Shown: piece after piece, positions 1-7,724 of the stretch
How positions within the stretch are numbered: position 1 is the stretch's first letter
Layout: each line of letters begins with the position of its first letter
Assembly (NCBI RefSeq): GCF_023091225.1
Contig: NZ_JAHWXM010000001.1
Coordinates: 2,315,913-2,379,912 of the forward strand
DNA: 64,000 bases
Reading direction: 5' to 3'
Origin: Microbacterium galbinum
Lineage (GTDB): Bacteria; Actinomycetota; Actinomycetes; Actinomycetales; Microbacteriaceae
Notes under the pieces: generated by a model
Databases searched by the model: none
Seen by the model: only the letters and a program-made list of their open reading frames with translations
Told to the model about the DNA's origin: nothing
Program-made: the position numbers and the translations under genes

Positions 1-480
1 TGCTGCCGGTGGTGGGGGCGCCCGGGGTGGTGCCGGTGCCGTTGCCGGTGGTGCCGCTGACGTCGCTGTCTCCGGTGAGGGAGATGGCGTTGCCGGTGAC
101 GTCGATGGGTGCGGTGACGGGGGTGGTGATCTGGGTGCCGCCGAGGATGCCGTCGTCACCGGTGGTGGTGCTGCCGGTGGTCGGGGCGCCCGCGGCCGTG
201 CCGTTGCCGGTGGTGCCGCTGACGTCGCTGTCTCCGGTGAGGGAGATGGCGTTGCCGGTGACGTCGATGGGTGCGGTGACGGGGGTGGTGATCTGGGTGC
301 CGCCGAGGATGCCGTCGTCACCGGTGGTGGTGCCGCCGGCGGTCGGGGCGCCCGGGGTGGTGCCGGTGCCGTTGCCGGTGGTGCCGCTGACGTCGCTGTC
401 TCCGGTGAGGGAGATGGCGTTGCCGGTGACGTCGATGGGTGCGGTGACGGGGGCGGTGACCTGGGTGCCGCTCAGAAGTC
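1..480. repeat. Near-identical tandem 162/168-bp coding repeats
   Basis: The block containing tctccggtga starts at 69, 231 and 399, so the spacing is 162 then 168 bp. The copies are almost identical over their core and differ mainly in a 6-bp linker indel. They lie in the 3' half of the chaplin-like gene and keep its frame (54 and 56 codons). Such repeats can change copy number by recombination and are prone to collapse in assembly. Confidence 0.85.
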
Positions 481-1312
481 CGTCATCGCCGGACGTGCTC
501 GTCCACGGTGCCGGAAGCGCCGTGAACTCACCCGGTGCTGCCGGTGCTGCCGGTGCCGCCGGTGCCGCGTCGCCACCCGCGACATCGCTGTCTCCGAGAA
601 GGGAGATCGCGTTGCCCGAAACGTCGACCGGAACCGAGATCGGCGCGATCACCTGGGTGCCGCCGGCGATAGCGTCGTCACCTGAAGTGCTCGGGGCGAC
701 GGCATCCGTCGGTGCGGTCGTGGGTGCCGGTGCCGCCGCATCCTGACCCGCGGTTTCGCTGTCTCCGAGAAGGGAGATCGCGTTGCCCGAGACGGTGACC
801 GGCACGTCGACGTGCACGAGCGCCTGGGTGCCCGAGAGCAGACCGTCGACGCCGGTCGTGGTGACCGACGGGGCCGGCGCGGCGGGAGCCGGGGCCGGGG
901 CCGGGGCGGGCGCCGCAGTCTGCTCGCTCGACGAGTCGCCGAGCAGGCTGACGGAGTTGTCGGTGACGGTCACCGGCACCGTGACGTTCACGACGGCCTG
1001 CGATCCGGATGCCGTGCCGGAGTCGCCGTTCGTCGTGGCCGCCGGCGCCGGCGCCGGGGCAGGGGCTGGTGCCGGGGCAGGCGCAGGTGCGGGTGCCGGG
1101 GCCGGAGCCTGCTGCGCGGAGGAGTCTCCGAGCAGGGAGATCGCGTTGTCGACGATCGTGACCGGGACCGAGACCGGAGCCTCGACCTGGGTGCCCGAGA
1201 GGACGCTGTCGTCTCCCGAGGTGTCTGCCGCGTTCGCGGCCGTTGCGCCGAGCAGGGTGATCCCGCCGGCGAGAAGCGTTCCCCACAGGGCCCGCTTGAG
1301 GTAAGTACGCAT
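1..1312 (-). CDS. Secreted chaplin-like repeat protein (C-terminus beyond window edge)
   Basis: Reading leftward from ATG at 1312 (AAGGAG at about 1321-1327) gives 437 residues without a stop. The first 28 or so residues form a signal peptide (MRTYLKRALWG, hydrophobic core, cleavage near ATAANA). The mature part has at least seven copies of a motif of the form GTQV-x-APV-x-VPV-x-V-x-(G/D)NAIS-x-(L/T)GDS. This resembles the chaplin core (hydrophobic beta stretches around a GN pair) but has no cysteines. The first copies are joined by long Pro-Ala linkers, the later ones by Gly/Thr linkers. Chaplins are secreted amyloid-forming surface proteins of actinomycetes, so a cell-surface role is inferred. 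The last three full repeats in the window are nearly identical at the DNA level (162 and 168 bp periods). Confidence 0.8.
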   Translation of the reverse strand, partial: MRTYLKRALWGTLLAGGITLLGATAANAADTSGDDSVLSGTQVEAPVSVPVTIVDNAISLLGDSSAQQAPAPAPAPAPAPAPAPAPAPAPAATTNGDSGTASGSQAVVNVTVPVTVTDNSVSLLGDSSSEQTAAPAPAPAPAPAAPAPSVTTTGVDGLLSGTQALVHVDVPVTVSGNAISLLGDSETAGQDAAAPAPTTAPTDAVAPSTSGDDAIAGGTQVIAPISVPVDVSGNAISLLGDSDVAGGDAAPAAPAAPAAPGEFTALPAPWTSTSGDDGLLSGTQVTAPVTAPIDVTGNAISLTGDSDVSGTTGNGTGTTPGAPTAGGTTTGDDGILGGTQITTPVTAPIDVTGNAISLTGDSDVSGTTGNGTAAGAPTTGSTTTGDDGILGGTQITTPVTAPIDVTGNAISLTGDSDVSGTTGNGTGTTPGAPTTGS

Positions 1313-1419
1313 GATGACTTTCTCCTTGACTGGACTGGGGTGTCTGATGTGGGTGCGCGCGAAGATGTGCGCGCGCAGCACGGCATCTGTCGTCCTCGAG
1401 GGGACGACGTGACGACCCG

Positions 1420-2460
1420 TCAGTCGGGGGAGACGTCGGTGTCGGCGACCAGCGACGTCGGCAGGACGTCGTCGGCTGCGCCGGAGGTGCGCTCCTCGGC
1501 ACGGAGCGCGGGAACTCCCGCGTCGGTCAGACCGGCGGGAGAGACAGCGGATGCTCCGCCGGAAGTGGCGGAGGAAGACGGTGCGAGCGGCCCGCCGAGA
1601 GGGGCCGTGGCGGGGCCGGAGGCATGGCCGGACGCGGACGCAGTCGTCACCGGAATAGCGTTCTCGACGGGCGCGGAGAGCGCAGACTCGTCGAGCGGAT
1701 GCCGGGGCGCGGGCGTGAACGTCGACACGGCGGTGGTGCCCGCAGCATCCGCCGGCACCACGGTCGGAAGGGATGCGAACCCGGGATCGGGGACCACGAC
1801 GGGCGGAAGCACGACGGGCGGGAGCGACTCGTTCGGGTCGAGCCCGACCAGCACCGGGGGCACCGTGTTCTCGACGACTTCGCCGACGATACCCGTGGTG
1901 TCGTCCACGACACCGGTCACATCATCGAGGAGCTTCGTGACGCCGAGGTCGCGGAGCAGCCCGCCGACCACCGGCAGTGCGGCGACGACATCCTGCACGG
2001 GATCGACGATCTGCGCCACCGGAGCATCCTGCAGCAGGTCGGCCACCGGTGTGACGACGGCCTGTGCGGTGTCGGTGACGGTCTCGACGACAGGGGTCGA
2101 GACATCTCCCACGACGGGCACCTCGGCGACCGTGTCGGTGACGTGTTCGACGACGGCGGGGACGGTCTCGGGAACCGGAGCGACCACCTCGTGCACGACC
2201 GGGGCGACGACCTGGTTCACGACGGGCGCGACGACCTGGGTGACGATCGGCTCGGTCACGGCGGTGACGGTGTCGCCGACCGTGGAGACGGTTCCGGTGA
2301 CGAGGGACGACACTTCTCCGAGAAGGGAGGGGTCTTTCTGCTCGTCGGCCTGAGCGGATCCGCCGCCGGTGAGGACGGTGATCGTCGCCCACGCGAGCGC
2401 TCCCAGACCGCCCCACAGGGCGATCGCGGGTACGCCGCGACGGGTTGCTCGAGCGTTCAC
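1420..2460 (-). CDS. Secreted Val/Pro-rich protein of unknown function
   Basis: The start chosen is GTG at 2460, because GGAGG lies about 10 bases upstream; it gives 346 residues. The N-terminus is a signal sequence (basic RATRRG, then a hydrophobic stretch ending GGGSAQA before DEQKD). The mature part repeats short Val-rich segments such as TQVVAPVV, NQVVAPVV and HEVVAPVP, then passes into a Pro/Ser/Thr/Ala-rich low-complexity tail. No catalytic motif was found and I do not recognise the family. It lies directly upstream of the chaplin-like gene on the same strand (107-bp gap), so the two may form a surface-protein pair. It is not a membrane protein beyond its signal peptide. Confidence 0.65.
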   Translation of the reverse strand: MNARATRRGVPAIALWGGLGALAWATITVLTGGGSAQADEQKDPSLLGEVSSLVTGTVSTVGDTVTAVTEPIVTQVVAPVVNQVVAPVVHEVVAPVPETVPAVVEHVTDTVAEVPVVGDVSTPVVETVTDTAQAVVTPVADLLQDAPVAQIVDPVQDVVAALPVVGGLLRDLGVTKLLDDVTGVVDDTTGIVGEVVENTVPPVLVGLDPNESLPPVVLPPVVVPDPGFASLPTVVPADAAGTTAVSTFTPAPRHPLDESALSAPVENAIPVTTASASGHASGPATAPLGGPLAPSSSATSGGASAVSPAGLTDAGVPALRAEERTSGAADDVLPTSLVADTDVSPD

Positions 2461-2700
2461 GTCGACTTCCCCCTCCGAAAGACGATCGTTCCGACGCGCT
2501 CTGCGTCGATACCGGGTGACGATACTCCCGGTATATCGCGATGTCCATACCATCTCGCGCCGATCCGATGACACCTTCCGCAGGATTCCGCGCGTGTCGC
2601 CGTGTGACGCGCCCGGCGAAATTCCGGCTTGACTTTCCCCAAGTTCTTCACATGTGTCTTCGAGATGAACAAACCTTAAATGTGCAGTTGAAGCCCGTTC

Positions 2701-2864
2701 TCATCCACAGGGTGGGGAAACAGGAAACCCCCGGTCCAGGCGAAAAAGAAAGTTTGAACTCGGGGTACTCCACCGGGTTATCCACATCCGTTGTGCACAG
2801 ACTCTCCGGACTTGTTCGCACGCTCTCCACAGAGTTATCCACAGGCCGTGTTGCGTGTGGATAA
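2701..2864. promoter_or_regulatory. DnaA-box cluster upstream of dnaB
   Basis: Three perfect TTATCCACA boxes occur: 2778-2786 and 2835-2843 on the plus strand, 2856-2864 on the minus strand. Near matches lie at 2701-2709 (TCATCCACA) and 2791-2799 (TTGTGCACA). They sit in the 548-bp gene-free stretch 2461-3008, whose left part (about 2640-2760) is unusually AT-rich for this genome. The stretch must also hold the promoters of dnaB and of the divergent secreted-protein gene. DnaA binding is inferred from the consensus. Confidence 0.7.
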
Positions 2865-3008
2865 CGCCGCTCGTAGCGTGGGCGAGCGACCCAATGTCGG
2901 AAGTCCGTGATGTGCTGCGCAGATGGCCGTTCTCGGCCCGGACGACAGCACGACGCCCCAGGTCCCGGGTGTCGCGGTACCGCAGAACGTCGCAGCGAAG
3001 GGAGCAGT

Positions 3009-4385
3009 GTGTCGATCGCCGACATCTCAGAAGAGCGCATGGGTGGAAGCCCGCGCGGACCGGAGCGCACCCCGCCCCACGACCTCCTCGCCGAGCAGAG
3101 CGCGCTGGGCGGCATGCTCCTGTCGAAGGATGCCGTCGCCGACGTGATCGAGACGCTCAAGGGCGCCGACTTCTACGTGCCGAAGCACGAGCTCATCTTC
3201 GAGGCGATCCTCTCGCTCTACTCCCACGGCGAGCCGACCGACGTCGTCGCCGTCACCGATGAACTCATCAAGACGGGCGAGCTGGGCCGGGCTGGCGGTG
3301 CCGACTACCTCCACTCGCTCACCTCGATCGTCCCCACCGCGGCCAACGCCGGCTACTACGCCGGCATCGTCTCGGAGCGCGCAATCCTGCGCCGCCTGGT
3401 CGACGCCGGAACCCGCATCGTGCAGCTCGGCTACGCGGGTGAGGGCGATGCGACCGACATCGTCAACAACGCGCAGGCCGAGATCTACTCCGTCACCGGA
3501 ACCGAGACCGCCGAGGACTACGTCCCGCTGACGAACGCCGTCGACGCCGCGATCGAGGAGATCGAGGCCGCGAACGGCCGCGACGGTTCGATGACCGGCA
3601 TTCCGACCGGATTCCGCGAGCTCGACGAGCTCACCAACGGCCTGCACGGTGGGCAGATGATCGTCGTCGCCGCCCGACCCGCCATGGGTAAGTCGACGCT
3701 CGCGCTCGACTTCGCGCGCGCGGCATCGATCGGTCACGACTTCCCGTCGATCTTCTTCTCGCTCGAGATGGGTAAGAGCGAGATCGCGATGCGTCTGCTC
3801 AGCGCCGAGGGCGCGATCCCGCTCCAGAACATGCGCAAGGGAACCCTCGACCCCCGCGACTGGACCACCGTCGCGGCGACCCGTGGCCGCATCAACGACG
3901 CCCCGCTCTACATCGACGACAGCCCCAACATGACGCTCGTCGAGATCCGCGCCAAGTGCCGTCGCCTCAAGCAGCGCGCCGGACTGCGCATGGTCATCAT
4001 CGACTACCTGCAGCTCATGACCTCGGGCAAGCGCGTCGAGTCGCGCCAGCAGGAGGTCTCGGAGTTCTCGCGAAGCCTCAAGCTCATCGCCAAGGAGCTG
4101 CAGGTTCCCGTCATCGCCCTGTCGCAACTGAACCGTGGTCCGGAGCAGCGTCAGGACAAGAAGCCCGCGATCAGCGACCTGCGTGAGTCGGGCTCGATCG
4201 AGCAGGATGCCGACATGGTGATCCTGCTGCACCGCGACTCCGTCTACGACAAGGACGTGCGTCCGGGCGAGGCCGACCTCATCGTCGCCAAGCACCGTAA
4301 CGGTCCGACCGCCACGATCACGGTGGCGTTCCAGGGGCACTACTCACGCTTCATGGACATGGCCCCGGGTGGCGACTTCAACTGA
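3009..4385 (+). CDS. dnaB: Replicative DNA helicase DnaB
   Basis: This is the hexameric 5'-3' helicase that unwinds DNA at the replication fork. The start is GTG at 3009, preceded by AAGGGAG at about 2998-3004, giving 458 residues, normal for actinobacterial DnaB without an intein. The N-terminal domain begins PPHDLLAEQSALGGMLL. The RecA-like domain carries Walker A (ARPAMGKS, near residues 222-229), Walker B (VIIDYLQLM), an SQLNRG motif and the DLRESGSIEQDAD segment. An upstream in-frame extension to 2907 has no homology and no ribosome site. The DnaA boxes directly upstream suggest it may respond to replication initiation. Confidence 0.97.
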   Translation: MSIADISEERMGGSPRGPERTPPHDLLAEQSALGGMLLSKDAVADVIETLKGADFYVPKHELIFEAILSLYSHGEPTDVVAVTDELIKTGELGRAGGADYLHSLTSIVPTAANAGYYAGIVSERAILRRLVDAGTRIVQLGYAGEGDATDIVNNAQAEIYSVTGTETAEDYVPLTNAVDAAIEEIEAANGRDGSMTGIPTGFRELDELTNGLHGGQMIVVAARPAMGKSTLALDFARAASIGHDFPSIFFSLEMGKSEIAMRLLSAEGAIPLQNMRKGTLDPRDWTTVAATRGRINDAPLYIDDSPNMTLVEIRAKCRRLKQRAGLRMVIIDYLQLMTSGKRVESRQQEVSEFSRSLKLIAKELQVPVIALSQLNRGPEQRQDKKPAISDLRESGSIEQDADMVILLHRDSVYDKDVRPGEADLIVAKHRNGPTATITVAFQGHYSRFMDMAPGGDFN

Positions 4386-4397
4386 TCGGGCGCGCAC

Positions 4398-5159
4398 TCA
4401 CGGGAACATCTGCCGCAGCAGCTCCCAGTCGCCCGCCTCGAGCGCCCGCGTCGCGATCGTCCGGGCTTCCGGATGGATGCGCGGGCCGAGTTCGGCCCAC
4501 ACCCGCTGAGCCTCCGCGAGGTCCTTCGCGACGACCGCATTGCGCATGAAGTCGATGGCGTCGTAATAGGGCCCGGTCTGCTCGCCGGGCTGGACATCGA
4601 ACGGGCTGTACGGATCGACCCACGGCAGGGTCGGGTCGGGGCGCAGGTAGAGCACGTCTCCGGGGTTGATGTCGATGCGCACATGATTGTGCGACAGCAC
4701 CGTCGTGTAGTCGATGCAGAATCGCTCGCCTATCGCGATGGGGCTGTCACCCGGCGCGACCACGTACGCGTAGATCTCGCCATCGTCGTCTTTCAGCACC
4801 TCGCCGCGCGCCAGCTCCGATGGCCCCATCTCCACGAGCTCGCCGAGGAGCTTCGAATGGAAGGGCTCGTTGTCCTCGGCCCTGATGTTGATCCGCGCGC
4901 TCGCCGTGCACTCGCCCGGTCCGTCGGCGGGCACCGAGATGCCGTCGCCGAGGTCGACCAGACCGTCGTCGGATGCCGGGTCAGCGGTCGGTTTCGGAGA
5001 CTCGGTCGCGGCGGGAGAGCCCGACCCCGCACCGAACACTCCGGTGACCCAGGTCGTGGCTCCGATCATCGCCGGCAGCGCGAGAACGAGCAGCCCCGTA
5101 ACGACGGCTGCAGACACGACCATCGTGATCTTCGTCGAACGCTTCATCTTGCTCAGCAT
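4398..5159 (-). CDS. Membrane-anchored protein with a LysM-like domain
   Basis: The 253-residue protein has one N-terminal membrane segment (about residues 10-35) followed by a Ser/Pro/Thr spacer and an extracytoplasmic domain. Around residues 130-175 the pattern YVVAPGDSP, IGERFCID, LSHNHVRI and INPGDVLYL matches the LysM layout (V-x-x-GD, N-x-x-x-x-x-I-x-x-G-x-x-L), so peptidoglycan binding is inferred. The C-terminal 60 residues are helical and unrecognised. It ends 12 bp from the end of dnaB, convergently. ATG at 5147 is an alternative start; neither has a strong ribosome site. Confidence 0.6.
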   Translation of the reverse strand: MLSKMKRSTKITMVVSAAVVTGLLVLALPAMIGATTWVTGVFGAGSGSPAATESPKPTADPASDDGLVDLGDGISVPADGPGECTASARINIRAEDNEPFHSKLLGELVEMGPSELARGEVLKDDDGEIYAYVVAPGDSPIAIGERFCIDYTTVLSHNHVRIDINPGDVLYLRPDPTLPWVDPYSPFDVQPGEQTGPYYDAIDFMRNAVVAKDLAEAQRVWAELGPRIHPEARTIATRALEAGDWELLRQMFP

Positions 5160-5213
5160 CCCATCACCGGCGATAGGGCGCCAGCGCCGGATCGCTGTCG
5201 CAGCACCGCCCGC

Positions 5214-5876
5214 CTACCGCTTCCCCACCCGCACGTACCGATGCTCGGGCCGCCCGGTGGTGCCGTAGCGCAGTCGCACCTCGACCTGGCCTCGCGTCGC
5301 GAGGGCCGCGAGGTGGCGCTGGGCTGTCGCGCGCGAGATTCCCACGCGCTCGGCGACTTCGGCGGCGGATGCCTCGTCGTCGTCGCCGAGGCCGTCGAGG
5401 ATGAGTTGTTCGGTCGCCGAGCGCGAGACGGTCGCGGGCTCGGCACCGCCGGCCATGATCGACATCGCACGGTCGATGCGCTCCTGGGTGAGCGCCGCGT
5501 CGCCGCCCAGCAGATTGCGCATGCGGGCGTAGCGGCGCAACCGGTCGACGAGCGCTGCGGCATCGAAGGGCTTGGCGAGGTAGGCGAGGGCGCCGGCGTT
5601 GATCGCGCGCCGCACGGTCACGGCATCCGTCGCCGCCGACAGCACGAACGCGTCGCGCTCGGTGTCGGCGACGAAGCGGATGCCGTCGCCATCGGGCAGA
5701 TACGCATCGACCAGCAGCAGGTCGGGCTGATGCGCGCGCAGCGCCTGGCGCGCGGCGTCGAGCGTGTGCACCGCCTCGAGCGGGGTGAGCCCGGGCACGC
5801 TCGCCACCGCGTCGCGGTGCAGGCCCGCCACGCGAAAGTCGTCGTCGATCACGAGCACGCGGATGTCGTCGGTCAT
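5214..5876 (-). CDS. CitB/DctR-family response regulator
   Basis: The 220-residue protein has an N-terminal receiver domain: acidic pocket DDD at residues 11-13, phospho-acceptor Asp about 57 in LLLVDAYLPDGDG, conserved Lys in AYLAKPFD. The C-terminal winged-helix HTH contains SAAEVAERVGISRATAQRHL. This receiver plus C-terminal HTH layout is that of CitB/DcuR/DctR regulators of carboxylate uptake. The ATG overlaps the kinase stop codon (ATGA), so the two are cotranscribed. The likely target is the divergent CitMHS transporter gene at 7725. Confidence 0.85.
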   Translation of the reverse strand: MTDDIRVLVIDDDFRVAGLHRDAVASVPGLTPLEAVHTLDAARQALRAHQPDLLLVDAYLPDGDGIRFVADTERDAFVLSAATDAVTVRRAINAGALAYLAKPFDAAALVDRLRRYARMRNLLGGDAALTQERIDRAMSIMAGGAEPATVSRSATEQLILDGLGDDDEASAAEVAERVGISRATAQRHLAALATRGQVEVRLRYGTTGRPEHRYVRVGKR

Positions 5877-7555
5877 TGTTCCTCCAGATGCCGGTCGTCG
5901 TCGGGCGGTCGCACCGCAGAAGGGATGCGGGCGCCGAAGACAGCACCATGACCGCCGTCGCCGGAGCCGCCACCACCACCCGGCGAGATCAGCCACACGT
6001 CCCCACCGCGCCGACGGGCGAGGTCGCGGGAGAGTGGCAGCCCGTAGCCGTGGCCGTGTACGGGTCCGGCATCCGATGCGTCGGAACCGGAGCGCACGGC
6101 GATCGTCTCGGTGGTCGGGGCGAAGGGGTCGCGGTCGGGCGGGGTGATGCCCGCGCCGGAGTCGGCGACCGTCAGCACCAACTCGCTGCCGTCGGTGAGG
6201 AGGGTGACCTCGACCCGTCGCGGCTCGACGCCTGCGACGGCGGCACGGATCGCGTTGTCGACCAGGTTGCCCAGCACGGCAGCGACGTCTTCGGCGGCGG
6301 TCACCTCTCCGAGCAGGAGCGTGTCGTCGGTGATGACCAGCGCGACACCGCGCTCGCGGGCCGTGACCGCGGTCGCTCCGAGGAACGACTGCAGGAACGG
6401 ATCGGGCACCCGCTCGATCCCCTCGACATCGCCGCCCACCGACCCGCGGTGCGTGAGCTCGTCGAGGAAGGCGCGTGCCTCACGTCCGCGGTCGGCGTCG
6501 AGCAGACCGGAGACCACATGCAGGCGATTGGCGAACTCGTGACGCTGCACCCGCAGTGCCTCGGTCGTCGCGCGCACGGTCTCGAGGCGACCGGCGAGGG
6601 CCTCGATGTCGGTGCGATCACGCACGACCACGACCACCCCGAGCGGCCGGGCCTCGCGCACGACCGGGCGGGCATCGAGATACAGCACCCGATCGCCGAC
6701 CACCGTCTCGGCGCTCGCACCGCGACCGTCGAGCAGACGACGCACGGTGTCGTCGAGGCCGAGTGACGAGACGCGGCGACCGACGGGGGAGTCGAGCTGC
6801 AGCATCCGCTCCGCCGCGCTGTTGCAGACGCGCACGACGCCCTCCGGGTCGACCGCGAAGACGCCGTCGCCGACCCCCTCGAGCACGGCGGCCTGATTCT
6901 GCACGAGCGCGACGAGGTCTTCGGGCTGCAGGCCCAGCGTCAGCCGCTCGAAGCGGCGCCGCAGCAGAAGCGTGGCCAGGGCGGCCAGGCCGAGGGCCGC
7001 GACCCCCGCGACCGCGATCGTCGCGATCAGAGCGGGCAGTTCGTCGAACACGCTCGCGCGCTCGAATCCGACGCTCACCTCCCCGACCGGCGGCTCTCCG
7101 GCCGTCGCGTAGATCGGCACCTTCGCGCGCGCCGATTCGCCGAGCGTGCCGACTTCCCAGTCGACGACCTCGGTTCCGCGCAGCACCTCTTCGAACGGGG
7201 TCGAGACGACCTGGCCGAGCAGGTCCTGGTTGGGGTGGGCGAGGCGGATGCCGTGATCGTCGGTGATCACGACGAACAGGGCATCGGTGCGATCGGCGAC
7301 GTCGACCGAGATCTGCTGCAGGGGTCCGCCGCGCAGCGCCGCCGCCTCGGGCGTGCCCGGATCGGCGGAGAACTCGGAGACGAGTTGACGGACATCGGGG
7401 TCCTCGGCGAGGGTGCGGGCGATGTTGAGCGCCGTCGCCTCGGACTCGGCGCGCAGCTGCTGCACTCCGAGCCATCCGAAGACGAGGGTGCAGACGGTGA
7501 CGACCGCGGCGACGGTCGCGAGCTGCACGAGCAGCAGTCGGGTGGCGAAACGCAC
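5873..7555 (-). CDS. CitA/DcuS-family sensor histidine kinase
   Basis: The start is GTG at 7555, with GAGGAGG at 7564-7570; 560 residues. Architecture: a first membrane helix (about 5-30), an extracytoplasmic PAS-like sensor with the DDHGIRLAHPNQDLLGQ segment typical of the CitA/DcuS family, a second membrane helix, a cytoplasmic PAS domain (about 220-320), the phospho-acceptor His in RVQRHEFANRLHVVSGLL, then a HATPase domain with N box NLVDNAIRAA and a G box GYGLPLSRDLARRRGG. The family senses external citrate or C4-dicarboxylates. Here it is inferred to sense citrate and control the divergent transporter. Confidence 0.88.
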   Translation of the reverse strand: MRFATRLLLVQLATVAAVVTVCTLVFGWLGVQQLRAESEATALNIARTLAEDPDVRQLVSEFSADPGTPEAAALRGGPLQQISVDVADRTDALFVVITDDHGIRLAHPNQDLLGQVVSTPFEEVLRGTEVVDWEVGTLGESARAKVPIYATAGEPPVGEVSVGFERASVFDELPALIATIAVAGVAALGLAALATLLLRRRFERLTLGLQPEDLVALVQNQAAVLEGVGDGVFAVDPEGVVRVCNSAAERMLQLDSPVGRRVSSLGLDDTVRRLLDGRGASAETVVGDRVLYLDARPVVREARPLGVVVVVRDRTDIEALAGRLETVRATTEALRVQRHEFANRLHVVSGLLDADRGREARAFLDELTHRGSVGGDVEGIERVPDPFLQSFLGATAVTARERGVALVITDDTLLLGEVTAAEDVAAVLGNLVDNAIRAAVAGVEPRRVEVTLLTDGSELVLTVADSGAGITPPDRDPFAPTTETIAVRSGSDASDAGPVHGHGYGLPLSRDLARRRGGDVWLISPGGGGGSGDGGHGAVFGARIPSAVRPPDDDRHLEEQ

Positions 7556-7724
7556 CGGGGCAACCTCCTCGTCGCGACGTGAGCACAATGCGCAGAACAC
7601 ACGCTACGCGCACAACGTGCAGCAATGCGACATAGCGCGCGCGGCGTCTGCGATCGACCTAGTCTCTCGGGATGCGCCGCACGCGGTGCTCCGCTCTGAT
7701 GCACGACACGACGAAGGAGTCGAT

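Noticed and set aside
9..746. Long plus-strand reading frame across the Val/Pro/Ser-rich repeats
   Set aside because: It is the reverse of the chaplin-like gene repeats. The minus-strand frame has a signal peptide, a ribosome site and chaplin-like motifs; the plus strand has none.
2640..2870. The chromosomal replication origin (oriC)
   Set aside because: DnaA boxes and AT-rich DNA are present, but dnaA, dnaN and rpmH, which flank oriC in actinobacteria, are not. The number of perfect boxes (three) is low for an actinobacterial oriC. Reported only as a DnaA-box cluster.
3027..4340. 437-codon open frame on the strand opposite dnaB
   Set aside because: High GC produces long antisense frames; the product is Asp/Arg/Val low-complexity without any domain, and dnaB is unambiguous.
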